A stretch of DNA of 64,000 nucleotides, from assembly GCF_001889005.1 (NCBI RefSeq), contig NZ_CP018153.1, positions 1,646,501-1,710,500 on the forward strand, written 5' to 3'. The stretch is from Christiangramia salexigens. GTDB lineage: Bacteria > Bacteroidota > Bacteroidia > Flavobacteriales > Flavobacteriaceae. The notes below the pieces were generated by a model. The model saw only the letters and a program-made list of their open reading frames with translations, was not told the DNA's origin and searched no databases. Shown in pieces: positions 18,926-26,798 of the stretch (the first letter of the stretch is position 1; the number at the start of each line of letters is the position of its first letter). The position numbers were made by a program, and so were the translations under genes.

Positions 18926-18964
18926 AAATTGGAATTTTTCCTATTTTTGGAAAAATTCCAATTT
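18926..18964 (+). promoter_or_regulatory. Perfect 16-bp inverted repeat over the -7 box (operator candidate)
   Basis: AAATTGGAATTTTTCC (18926-18941) and its exact reverse complement (18949-18964) flank the 7-bp spacer TATTTTT. The spacer plus the next G forms TATTTTTG, a match to the Bacteroidota -7 consensus TAnnTTTG. The repeat ends one base before the ATG at 18966, so transcription would start inside the right arm and give a leader of about 10 nt. A repressor bound here would block the promoter. Which protein binds is unknown. Confidence 0.7.
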
Positions 18965-18965
18965 C

Positions 18966-20225
18966 ATGGATTTCGACAGGATCAAGGAAAAATTAAACAT
19001 TCTTGCGGACGCCGCTAAGTACGATGTTTCATGCTCAAGCAGCGGTAGTAAACGAACCAATAAGACGAAGGGTTTAGGCGACTCCTCAGGCATGGGGATA
19101 TGCCATAGCTATACCGAGGATGGCCGCTGTGTTTCCCTCCTTAAAATACTGCTTACTAATCACTGCATTTTTGATTGTGCTTACTGCGTCACCAGGAAAA
19201 GCAATGATATTAAGCGAGCGGCTTTTAAAGTTCAGGAAGTCGTGGATCTCACCATAAGCTTTTACCGAAGAAATTATATTGAGGGTCTGTTTTTAAGTTC
19301 AGGAATTTTTAAAAGTCCCGATCACACCATGGAACGCTTAATACGGGTGGCAAAAAAGTTAAGAACAGAGGAGAATTTCAATGGGTATATACATCTAAAG
19401 AGCATCCCGGGAGCGAGCGATGAGCTCATGAGGGAAGCAGGTCTTTATGCAGACCGGTTGAGTGTAAATATCGAGATCCCTACAAAATCCGGTTTAAAAC
19501 TACTGGCTCCAGATAAGAAACATGAAGATTTCATGAAGCCCATGGAAAAGGTGAAAAATGAGATCATTCAATATAAATCTGAATCCAGGTTGATAAAAAG
19601 TACTCCAAAATATGCCCCGGCAGGTCAAAGCACGCAAATGATTGTTGGCGCTACCGGAGAAAGTGATCGTGACATCATGTATTCTTCTGCTTTTTTTTAC
19701 AAAAAATATAATATGAAAAGGGTTTATTATTCCGGATATGTCCCAATTAGTCACGACCCGAGATTACCAGCTTTAGGAACAGAAGTTCCCATGCTTCGGG
19801 AAAACAGGCTTTATCAAACAGATTGGTTAATGCGCTTTTACGGCTTTGATGTACGCGAATTACTTAACGAAAACCATAAGCATCTGGATATGGAAATTGA
19901 TCCAAAATTAAGTTGGGCACTACGCAACAGATCTTTGTTCCCGGTAGATATAAATAAATGTGATAAACAGATCCTGCTCAGGGTTCCGGGAATTGGATTA
20001 AAATCTGTGAGTAAGATCATCCGTGCAAGGAAACATAGAAAATTGAACTGGGAACACTTAGCAAAGATCGGGATCGCAATGAACCGGGCAAAGTACTTTA
20101 TTACATGTGATTCCAGGGAAAAGGAATTGCGGGATCTAAGCAGCGAAAATCTCAAGTCTATTATCATCCAAAATTCCAGAAGTAAATTCAGAACTTATAC
20201 AAGTTCACAATTAAGTCTATTTTAA
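18966..20225 (+). CDS. Putative DNA modification/repair radical SAM protein
   Basis: A 419-residue radical SAM enzyme of the TIGR03916 type. The cluster motif C67-X3-C71-X2-C74 (CIFDCAYC) binds the [4Fe-4S] centre that cleaves SAM. A SAM-barrel core follows, and the C-terminal part has a helix-hairpin-helix DNA-binding motif (LLRVPGIGLKSVSKIIRARK). The family is always described with its neighbour; its reaction is not known to me. The next gene starts directly after its stop codon, so the two form a tight operon. The perfect inverted repeat upstream suggests tight repression, possibly lifted by DNA damage. Confidence 0.88.
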   Translation: MDFDRIKEKLNILADAAKYDVSCSSSGSKRTNKTKGLGDSSGMGICHSYTEDGRCVSLLKILLTNHCIFDCAYCVTRKSNDIKRAAFKVQEVVDLTISFYRRNYIEGLFLSSGIFKSPDHTMERLIRVAKKLRTEENFNGYIHLKSIPGASDELMREAGLYADRLSVNIEIPTKSGLKLLAPDKKHEDFMKPMEKVKNEIIQYKSESRLIKSTPKYAPAGQSTQMIVGATGESDRDIMYSSAFFYKKYNMKRVYYSGYVPISHDPRLPALGTEVPMLRENRLYQTDWLMRFYGFDVRELLNENHKHLDMEIDPKLSWALRNRSLFPVDINKCDKQILLRVPGIGLKSVSKIIRARKHRKLNWEHLAKIGIAMNRAKYFITCDSREKELRDLSSENLKSIIIQNSRSKFRTYTSSQLSLF

Positions 20226-21002
20226 ATGAACTACAGCATACTTAAATATGACGGTAGTTTTAATGGCCTTTTATCCTGTGTCTTTCTGGCCTATGAACAG
20301 AAATTAAATATTTCCGGAATCCTGCCACCGGGAATAGACCAGGAACAGATCTTTAGCGATTCTTTGGAGGTGATCACAGAAGACTCAAAAGCTCAGAGAG
20401 TCTTAAACTCGCTCAAAAAGAAACTCAGCAATAATGGTCTTAAAAAAATTCAATGGGCATTTTTAAGCGAGGAATCGGGCATAGAATTAAAGATCTACAA
20501 AATGCTTAGACATGTTTTTGCTTCAAATTATAACGTAGAATCAGATTTTACACACCAAAGCGTTCTTGAGGTTACTCAAATTGCAAAAAAAGTGGCCAGG
20601 GAGAAACACCGCATGGAAGCCTTTGTAAGATTCAGGCTCACCAAAGATGAAATCTATTTTGCGGTAATAGAGCCAGATTTCAATGTTTTACCTCTAATAA
20701 CCCGGCATTTTAAAAGCCGATATGCCGACCAAAAATGGCTGATCTATGATCTTAAACGTAAGATCGGGGTATTCTACGATATGTCCAGAACAGAATATGT
20801 TTCTATAGAATTACCTGAAGATATGGAGATTTCGGGCGCAGATCCACGCTATTTTGAAGCCTCCGAAATACGCTTCCAAAAATTATGGAAGGAATATTTT
20901 GATTCCACAAACATCAAAAGTCGAGTAAACATGAGGCTTCACGTACAACATGTCCCAAAACGATATTGGAAATATTTAAGTGAAAAGAGCTCTTTTACAT
21001 AA
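20226..21002 (+). CDS. TIGR03915/DUF4130-type DNA metabolism protein
   Basis: A 258-residue protein of the family found next to the TIGR03916 radical SAM enzyme (DUF4130). Recognisable segments are YDGSFNGLLSCVF at the start, VAREKHRMEAFVRF in the middle and RWLIYD/KRKIGVFYD-like sequence after it. Its reaction is unknown. Start and stop codons are adjacent to those of the radical SAM gene, so the products are made together and probably act in one DNA repair or modification step. Confidence 0.85.
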   Translation: MNYSILKYDGSFNGLLSCVFLAYEQKLNISGILPPGIDQEQIFSDSLEVITEDSKAQRVLNSLKKKLSNNGLKKIQWAFLSEESGIELKIYKMLRHVFASNYNVESDFTHQSVLEVTQIAKKVAREKHRMEAFVRFRLTKDEIYFAVIEPDFNVLPLITRHFKSRYADQKWLIYDLKRKIGVFYDMSRTEYVSIELPEDMEISGADPRYFEASEIRFQKLWKEYFDSTNIKSRVNMRLHVQHVPKRYWKYLSEKSSFT

Positions 21003-21014
21003 TTAAAATTTGTT

Positions 21015-21022
21015 TAACTTTG
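21015..21022 (+). promoter_or_regulatory. -7 promoter box of the small lipoprotein gene
   Basis: TAACTTTG matches TAnnTTTG and lies 29 nt before the likely ATG at 21051. No clear -33 box was found. Confidence 0.5.
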
Positions 21023-21050
21023 CTTCTTCAACTAATTAAACATGTTTACA

Positions 21051-21299
21051 ATGAAAAAATTATTCTTACTATTTGCTGTTGCAACAATGTCTCTTTCTAT
21101 CTACTCTTGTAGAGAAACTACTGAAGAAAAAACCGAAGAAGCTGTAGAAGCTATGGGTGAAGATATGGAAAACGCTGCTGATGAAGCAGGAAATGAAATT
21201 AAAGAAGCTGGACAGGACGTAGAAAACGCTGCTGAGAACGCTGAAGCTGAAATGGAGCAAGAAGTAGAAGAAGAAATGCACGAAGATGATAACATGTAA
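21051..21299 (+). CDS. Small acidic lipoprotein
   Basis: About 82 residues; the ATG at 21051 gives MKKLFLLFAVATMSLSIYSC, a lipoprotein signal, and is preferred over the ATG at 21042. The mature part is low-complexity, alanine- and glutamate-rich with few hydrophobics, probably one long amphipathic helix (EEAVEAMGEDMENAADEAG). No function is known. It is followed by its own terminator and by a paralog. Confidence 0.7.
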   Translation: MKKLFLLFAVATMSLSIYSCRETTEEKTEEAVEAMGEDMENAADEAGNEIKEAGQDVENAAENAEAEMEQEVEEEMHEDDNM

Positions 21300-21322
21300 T
21301 CATCTCCTTTCTTAATAAAATT

Positions 21323-21351
21323 AAAGCCATTCATATCGAATGGCTTTTTTT
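21323..21351 (+). terminator. Rho-independent terminator
   Basis: AAAGCCATTC/GAATGGCTTT forms a 10-bp stem with a 5-nt loop, then a T run, directly between the two small lipoprotein genes. The second gene therefore needs read-through or its own promoter. Confidence 0.85.
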
Positions 21352-21370
21352 CATTAACCCTAATTTTAAA

Positions 21371-21592
21371 ATGATGAAGAAAGCTTTTATTTACGTATTG
21401 ACAGCATTATTTAGCTTGTCAATATACTCCTGCCGCGAAACCACACAGGAAAAGACCGAGGAAGCTGCAAAAGCCATCGGGAAGGACATTGAAGATGGCG
21501 CTAAAAAAGCCGGAGACCGAATTAAAGAAGGTGCAAAAAAGGTTAAAGAAGAAGTGCATGAAGAAATGCACGAGACAGATGATGCATCTTAG
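21371..21592 (+). CDS. Small lipoprotein, paralog of the preceding gene
   Basis: A 73-residue protein sharing SIYSCRETT at the lipobox, KTEEAAKAIGKDIEDGAKKAG in the helix and HEEMHE near the end with its upstream neighbour. It carries many more lysines (GAKKVKEEVHEE), so its net charge is closer to neutral. The pair looks like a tandem duplication that then diverged in charge. Function unknown; homologous small lipoproteins are common in flavobacteria. Confidence 0.7.
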   Translation: MMKKAFIYVLTALFSLSIYSCRETTQEKTEEAAKAIGKDIEDGAKKAGDRIKEGAKKVKEEVHEEMHETDDAS

Positions 21593-21606
21593 AACCTAAT
21601 GGAAAT

Positions 21607-21637
21607 AAAAAAGCGAAGTTACAACTCCGCTTTTTTT
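21607..21637. terminator. Bidirectional terminator between convergent genes
   Basis: GCGAAGTT-ACA-ACTCCGC with A and T runs on both sides. On the minus strand the stem GCGGAGTT/AACTTCGC is fully paired with one G-U. It ends the small lipoprotein gene and overlaps the stop codon of the polyprenyl synthase gene. Confidence 0.8.
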
Positions 21638-22613
21638 ATTTTTTCCTCTCTATAACATAATTCACCATAAGCTCCAGGCTTTCCCTGTACGGTGACTCTG
21701 GATAATCTTTTAGAATTAAAAGTGCTTCACTCTGGAATTCTTTCATTCGTTTTACGGCATAATCAAGTCCACCATTCTCTTTAACGAATGCAATCACTTC
21801 CTTTACCCTCTTTCTATCCTTATTATGATTCTTTACAGAATTAATTAACCAGTCCTTATCTTTTTTACTTACCGTATTTATCGTGTAAATAAGCGGAAGT
21901 GTCATTTTTTGTTCCTTGATATCGATCCCTGTAGGCTTGCCTATCTTTTCGGTACCATAATCAAACAGATCATCCTTAATTTGAAAAGCCATTCCTATAA
22001 GCTCACCAAACCTTCGCATTTTACTTACCTCATTGCTATCGGGTTTAACCGAAGCCGCACCAAGACTACAGCAGGCAGCGATCAAGGTTGCTGTTTTCTG
22101 CCTTATAATATCATAGTAGACCGCTTCTGTGATATCGAGTTTACGTGCTTTTTCTATTTGCAGCAACTCCCCTTCACTCATCTCTTTAACAGCTACCGAA
22201 ATGATCTTAAGAAGATCAAAATCATTATTATCAATAGATAAAAGAAGACCTTTAGAAAGCAGATAATCTCCAACCAAAACAGCGATCTTGTTCTTCCACA
22301 ATGCATTAATGCTAAAAAAACCACGACGGCGATTAGAGTCATCAACCACATCATCATGAACCAGGGTAGCAGTATGTATAAGTTCTATGACCGAAGCTCC
22401 CCGGTAAGTCCTTTCGTTCACACTCCCTTCAGAAACCATTTTAGCAACCAGGAATACGAACATAGGTCGCATCTGCTTGCCTTTGCGATTAACGATAAAA
22501 TGGGTGATACGGTTTAGAAGAGCAACGTTGGAGGACATGGAATTGAAGAACTTCCTTTCGAACAGTTCCATTTCCTTTTCAACAGGAAGTTTTATTTGAG
22601 AAATCACCTTCAT
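21636..22613 (-). CDS. Polyprenyl diphosphate synthase
   Basis: A 325-residue trans-prenyltransferase. The first aspartate-rich motif is in LVHDDVVDDSNRRRG (Asp87-Asp92) and the second in FQIKDDLFDYG; the KGKQMRP motif binds isopentenyl diphosphate. It extends farnesyl diphosphate to a long all-trans chain used for the menaquinone side chain, in the cytoplasm. Chain length cannot be read from the sequence. The gene lies 57 nt after rlmN on the same strand. Confidence 0.93.
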   Translation of the reverse strand: MKVISQIKLPVEKEMELFERKFFNSMSSNVALLNRITHFIVNRKGKQMRPMFVFLVAKMVSEGSVNERTYRGASVIELIHTATLVHDDVVDDSNRRRGFFSINALWKNKIAVLVGDYLLSKGLLLSIDNNDFDLLKIISVAVKEMSEGELLQIEKARKLDITEAVYYDIIRQKTATLIAACCSLGAASVKPDSNEVSKMRRFGELIGMAFQIKDDLFDYGTEKIGKPTGIDIKEQKMTLPLIYTINTVSKKDKDWLINSVKNHNKDRKRVKEVIAFVKENGGLDYAVKRMKEFQSEALLILKDYPESPYRESLELMVNYVIERKK

Positions 22614-22670
22614 AAAGGCGGTAAATATACATATTTTAACCGAAGGAAAATCCTATAAAAGTGATCGGAA

Positions 22671-23714
22671 TCAGGCAGATTTATTAGCAAGCTGTCCACA
22701 GGCAGCATCTATATCTTTACCTCTGGAACGTCTTACTGTAACAGTAATTCCGTTTCTCTCCAGCATATCCTGATACATATCTGTAGCAGCCGATGCGGCT
22801 TGCTGAAAATTGCCGTCATCAATAGGATTATATTCAATAAGATTTACTTTACATGGTACGTATTTACAAAAACGCACCAATGCCTGAGCATCTTCTCTGG
22901 TATCGTTAATATCTTTCCACACGATATATTCGTAAGTAATCCGGCTTTTGGTTATAGAATACCAGTATTCCAGCGCCTCTCTAAGATCTTCTAAAGGGAA
23001 GGTCTCATTAAAAGGCATAATTTGAGTGCGCACTTCATTTCTTGCGGAATGTAAAGAAACAGCGAGTTTGATCTTAGCTTCATCATCTGCGAGCTTCTTG
23101 ATCATTTTAGGCACTCCAGATGTAGAAACGGTGATTCGCTTAGGAGACATTCCCAGACCTTCAGGAGAAGTGATCTTATCTATCGCCTTCATTACATTGT
23201 TGTAATTCATCAGGGGTTCTCCCATTCCCATAAATACAATATTAGATAGCGGCCGGTCAAAATACAATCTGCTTTCATTATCTATAGCCACAACCTGATC
23301 GTAGATCTCATCTGGATTAAGGTTTCGCATTCGCTTCAGCTTGGCAGTAGCACAGAATTGACAGTCCAGACTACATCCCACCTGAGATGAAACGCATGCT
23401 GTAGTTCGGGATTTTGTAGGGATCAGAACAGATTCTACGGTAAGCGAATCATGCAGTTTTACGGCATTTTTTATCGTCCCATCACTGCTTCGCTGCATAC
23501 GGTCTACCCGAATATGGTTAATCACGAAGTTCTCATTTAGCATTTCTCTGGTCTCTTTTGATATATTCGTCATATCATCAAAAGAGTGTGCAGCCTTATT
23601 CCAAAGCCACTCATAAACCTGACTTCCGCGAAAAGATTTATCACCCCTGCTAACAAAAAATTCCTGTAACTGTTTTTTTGTCAATGCTCTTATGTCCTTC
23701 TTTTTATCTTTCAC
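22671..23714 (-). CDS. rlmN: 23S rRNA (adenine2503-C2)-methyltransferase RlmN
   Basis: A 347-residue radical SAM methyltransferase. The [4Fe-4S] motif is C114-X3-C118-X2-C121 (CSLDCQFC), and the methyl-carrying cysteine is in DAACGQLANK near the C-terminus. It methylates A2503 of 23S rRNA and A37 of some tRNAs, which improves translational fidelity. It lies 116 nt after queA, behind a terminator, so it has its own promoter. Confidence 0.96.
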   Translation of the reverse strand: MKDKKKDIRALTKKQLQEFFVSRGDKSFRGSQVYEWLWNKAAHSFDDMTNISKETREMLNENFVINHIRVDRMQRSSDGTIKNAVKLHDSLTVESVLIPTKSRTTACVSSQVGCSLDCQFCATAKLKRMRNLNPDEIYDQVVAIDNESRLYFDRPLSNIVFMGMGEPLMNYNNVMKAIDKITSPEGLGMSPKRITVSTSGVPKMIKKLADDEAKIKLAVSLHSARNEVRTQIMPFNETFPLEDLREALEYWYSITKSRITYEYIVWKDINDTREDAQALVRFCKYVPCKVNLIEYNPIDDGNFQQAASAATDMYQDMLERNGITVTVRRSRGKDIDAACGQLANKSA

Positions 23715-23772
23715 GCTGCTAAATTACAAAGTTATTACCGAACCTTCAGTCTATTAATTTCCTGTGACTTAC

Positions 23773-23809
23773 AAAAAAGGCCATAAACTGATGCAATCAG
23801 ATTATGGCC
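23773..23809 (-). terminator. Terminator after queA
   Basis: On the minus strand GGCCATAA-TCTGAT-TGC-ATCAGT-TTATGGCC forms a long, nearly perfect stem with a 3-nt loop, followed by six Ts. It separates queA from rlmN. Confidence 0.88.
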
Positions 23810-23830
23810 TCTATATATTGGAAATACCGA

Positions 23831-24886
23831 TTACAAAATCAGCATTGCGTCTCCGTATGTATAGAATCTGTATTTTTCCTTCACTGCTTCCTCATAAGCC
23901 TTTTTCATGAAGTCATGACCGGCAAATGCAGACACCATCATCAATAAAGTTGATTTAGGTGTGTGGAAATTGGTGATCATACAATTAGCAATATTAAAAT
24001 CGTATGGAGGGAAGATGAATTTGTTGGTCCAGCCTCCAAATTCATTTAAGGTTTGATTGGAAGAAACAGCACTTTCCAGCACTCTCATAACCGTTGTTCC
24101 AACAGCACAAACTTTTCGTTTCTCCAATTTAGCTTTATTGATAACCTCTGTAGCATCCTTTTTAATAAACGCTTCTTCGCTATCCATCTTATGCTTGGAA
24201 AGGTCCTCTACCTCAACCGGGCTAAAAGTTCCTAGACCAACGTGCAAGGTAACTTCAGCAAAATCGATCCCTTTTATTTCCAGTCGCTTTAATAAATGCT
24301 TAGAAAAGTGAAGTCCTGCAGTAGGTGCTGCAACAGCTCCTTCATTCTTAGCATAAATTGTCTGATATCTCTCTTCATCTTCAGGCTCTACATCTCTCTT
24401 TATATATTTTGGAAGAGGAGTCTGCCCCAGTTCTTTTAATTTCTTTCTGAAATCTATATAAGACCCGTCGTATAAGAACCTTAAAGTTCTACCACGGGAA
24501 GTTGTATTATCTATTACCTCAGCAACAAGACTTTCATCTTCACCAAAGTACAATTTATTACCAATTCTTATTTTTCTTGCAGGATCTACTAGAACATCCC
24601 ATAATTTGGTTTCAGGATTTAATTCCCTTAATAAGAAAACTTCAATTCTCGCACCGGTTTTTTCCTTATTTCCATACAAACGGGCAGGAAATACTTTAGT
24701 ATTATTAAGAACCATCACATCTTCAGGTTCAAAATAATCAATTATATCTTTAAAATACTTATGCTCAATTGTCTGCTCCTTACGGTTAAGAACCATTAAG
24801 CGTGCTTCATCCCTGTGCTCAGATGGATATTCAGCCAAAAGTTCTTTAGGCAGTTCAAAATTGAAGTTCGAAAGTTTCATTCCCAT
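23831..24886 (-). CDS. queA: tRNA preQ1(34) S-adenosylmethionine ribosyltransferase-isomerase QueA
   Basis: About 350 residues, full length for QueA. Typical segments are [68 protein letters not shown] and [21 protein letters not shown]. It transfers the ribosyl part of SAM to preQ1 in tRNA, forming epoxyqueuosine. Homologs start at MKLSNF, so the ATG at 24880 is as likely as the one at 24886. A promoter is visible upstream. Confidence 0.96.
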   Translation of the reverse strand: MGMKLSNFNFELPKELLAEYPSEHRDEARLMVLNRKEQTIEHKYFKDIIDYFEPEDVMVLNNTKVFPARLYGNKEKTGARIEVFLLRELNPETKLWDVLVDPARKIRIGNKLYFGEDESLVAEVIDNTTSRGRTLRFLYDGSYIDFRKKLKELGQTPLPKYIKRDVEPEDEERYQTIYAKNEGAVAAPTAGLHFSKHLLKRLEIKGIDFAEVTLHVGLGTFSPVEVEDLSKHKMDSEEAFIKKDATEVINKAKLEKRKVCAVGTTVMRVLESAVSSNQTLNEFGGWTNKFIFPPYDFNIANCMITNFHTPKSTLLMMVSAFAGHDFMKKAYEEAVKEKYRFYTYGDAMLIL

Positions 24887-24906
24887 AGTTCCGGTTTTAA
24901 AAGCTG

Positions 24907-24938
24907 CAAATATACAATGTCAAGATAGGGGTTGTCAA
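24907..24938 (-). promoter_or_regulatory. queA promoter
   Basis: On the minus strand TTG (24936-24938), 21 bp, then TATATTTG (24907-24914), a match to the Bacteroidota consensus. Transcription would start about 15 nt before queA. Confidence 0.6.
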
Positions 24939-24961
24939 GTAAATGACTACTTATTTAAAAA

Positions 24962-26188
24962 TTATGAAGTTTTATTTACTTCAAAACCTATTTTTTTGAG
25001 ATCTTCCCAAAAATCTGGATAAGATTTCGAGACCACATCTGCCTCTTCTATTTTAAATGGTATTTTTAATGCCAGAGGTGCAAAAGCCATTGCCATCCTG
25101 TGATCATTATAGGTCTCTACACTTACATTTTCTTTAAGGCTTTGACCCGGGTAAAGTTTTAGGCAATCATCTGTAATGAGGACCCTGGCTCCAAATTTTT
25201 CCATTTCATTTTTTAAAGCCTGTAGCCTGTCGGTTTCTTTGATCTTTAAGGTATGAAGGCCTTCAAGTTCGCATTCCATCCCTAAGGCCAAACAGGTCAC
25301 TGCAATGGTTTGGGCAATATCCGGTGAATTCCTGAGATCTTCTTTTAGCCTCATTGAACGTTTTGCCTTATTCTTTTTTAGAACCACCTTGTCACCATTA
25401 TATACAGTATGTACACCAAAATGCTCATAGATCACTGCAAGACAACTATCTCCCTGAAGGCTTGTTTCCCTATAATTGGACAAAGTGATCTGCGCAGATT
25501 CTGAAATCGCCGCTATACTGTAATAATAAGACGCCGAACTCCAGTCTGACTCAACGGCTACGGTTGAAGGCTCAAGTTTTTCTACAGGATTAATATAGAT
25601 CCTATCCTGTTTAAATTCTCCTTTTATTCCAACATGTTGTAGCAGTTCCAGTGTCATTAAGATGTATGGCGTGGACGTCACCCGGCCATCCAAAATTATT
25701 TCCAGTCCGTTTGGCAGGGAAGCTCCAACAAGCATAAGCGCTGAAATATATTGACTACTCACATTAGCCTGAAGTTTTACCGAATCTGCATGAAGTTTCT
25801 TCCCGCGTATCTTAAGCGGCGGAAAACCAACCTTATCTAAATATTCAATATCTGCACCCATTCTCTGCAATGCATCTACCAGCAGACGTATTGGGCGTTC
25901 TTTCATGCGTTTGCTTCCGGTTATCTCTACCTCACAGCCTTCTTTAGTTGCAAAATATGCTGTTAGAAAGCGCATGGCGGTCCCTGCATGATGAATATCT
26001 ATTAGACCCTCACTTTTACTGAGTGCTTTTTTTAAAACTCTCGTATCGTCACTATTAGAAAGATTTTCTATCTGGATCTCCGGATATAGTGCCTGAAGGA
26101 TCAATAAACGATTAGATTCACTTTTAGAACCGGTTATCTTAAGATCTCCGTTAATCCCGAGCTTATTATGCTGGATGAATAGATTCAT
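24962..26188 (-). CDS. aroA: 3-phosphoshikimate 1-carboxyvinyltransferase (EPSP synthase)
   Basis: A 408-residue EPSP synthase, the sixth step of the shikimate pathway. Visible motifs are GSKSESNRLLIL, HHAGTAMRFLTAYFA, GSKRMKERPIRLLVDALQRMGA, SSQYISALMLVGA, the KETDR signature in LKIKETDRLQAL and YNDHRMAMAFAPLAL. It is slightly shorter than the enterobacterial enzyme, as usual in this phylum. It lies 32 nt after a small membrane protein gene and is probably at the end of the operon that starts at rsgA. Confidence 0.95.
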   Translation of the reverse strand: MNLFIQHNKLGINGDLKITGSKSESNRLLILQALYPEIQIENLSNSDDTRVLKKALSKSEGLIDIHHAGTAMRFLTAYFATKEGCEVEITGSKRMKERPIRLLVDALQRMGADIEYLDKVGFPPLKIRGKKLHADSVKLQANVSSQYISALMLVGASLPNGLEIILDGRVTSTPYILMTLELLQHVGIKGEFKQDRIYINPVEKLEPSTVAVESDWSSASYYYSIAAISESAQITLSNYRETSLQGDSCLAVIYEHFGVHTVYNGDKVVLKKNKAKRSMRLKEDLRNSPDIAQTIAVTCLALGMECELEGLHTLKIKETDRLQALKNEMEKFGARVLITDDCLKLYPGQSLKENVSVETYNDHRMAMAFAPLALKIPFKIEEADVVSKSYPDFWEDLKKIGFEVNKTS

Positions 26189-26220
26189 ATCTAATTATTG
26201 CAGGGTGAGTAAATCAATTA

Positions 26221-26472
26221 TCATTTCTTGTCTTTGACCCGAAATTGACCGAAAGATAAGATGAATCCATATAAAAATGAAGCTAAAAGCTGTCCAATTA
26301 CAAACCGGACTAGTTTGCCATCGGCAGTTCTTTCTTTAAAAAAAGTGCTGATGGCAAATTCGCCGTATTCAAAAAGAATCGTAATGATATTATATAGAAA
26401 TAAAAAAGAAAGTCCGAGCCAAAAAACCGATTTCCAGAATGCCCTTTGAGATACTATAGCCTTAAAGTTCAT
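26221..26472 (-). CDS. Small membrane protein, unknown function
   Basis: An 83-residue protein with two predicted membrane segments (SVFWLGLSFLFLYNIITILF and VIGQLLASFLYGFILSFG) separated by a charged loop. No family was recognised. Its start overlaps the stop of the MazG-like gene, which indicates coupled translation and a real gene. Confidence 0.7.
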   Translation of the reverse strand: MNFKAIVSQRAFWKSVFWLGLSFLFLYNIITILFEYGEFAISTFFKERTADGKLVRFVIGQLLASFLYGFILSFGQFRVKDKK

Positions 26473-26798
26473 TACTTCAGTTTTTCATTATTCTTATGTC
26501 TCTCGCTATCCCTTTTAGTCTTGATATCCAGCTTGCGATCAAAGGCTTCCTGAAGATCTATTCCCGTTTGATTAGCAAGACAAAGAACAACAAACAGAAC
26601 ATCTGCCAGTTCTTCTCCAAGATCCTTATCCTTATCACTTTCCTTCTCGCTTTGTTCTCCATAGCGCCTGGCAATAATCCTGGCAACTTCGCCAACCTCC
26701 TCGGTTAACTGAGCCATGTTTGTAAGCTCGTTAAAATAACGAACACCATGTTCCTTTATCCAATTATCTACCGCTTCCTGTGCTTTGGTTAGTTCCAT
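26472..26798 (-). CDS. MazG-like nucleotide pyrophosphohydrolase
   Basis: A 108-residue all-alpha NTP pyrophosphohydrolase of the MazG/dUTPase superfamily. The metal-binding acidic residues are in LTEEVGEVARIIARR and LGEELADVLFVVLCLAN. Such enzymes hydrolyse non-canonical nucleoside triphosphates. The start overlaps the end of the upstream DUF3857 gene by 35 nt. The C-terminus is lysine-rich. Confidence 0.88.
   Translation of the reverse strand: MELTKAQEAVDNWIKEHGVRYFNELTNMAQLTEEVGEVARIIARRYGEQSEKESDKDKDLGEELADVLFVVLCLANQTGIDLQEAFDRKLDIKTKRDSERHKNNEKLK

Noticed and set aside
24887..24961. Possible preQ1 riboswitch before queA
   Set aside because: No preQ1 aptamer pattern could be seen; only a promoter is supported.
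26189..26220. Possible attenuator before aroA
   Set aside because: The gap is only 32 nt and lacks a short aromatic frame or a terminator.
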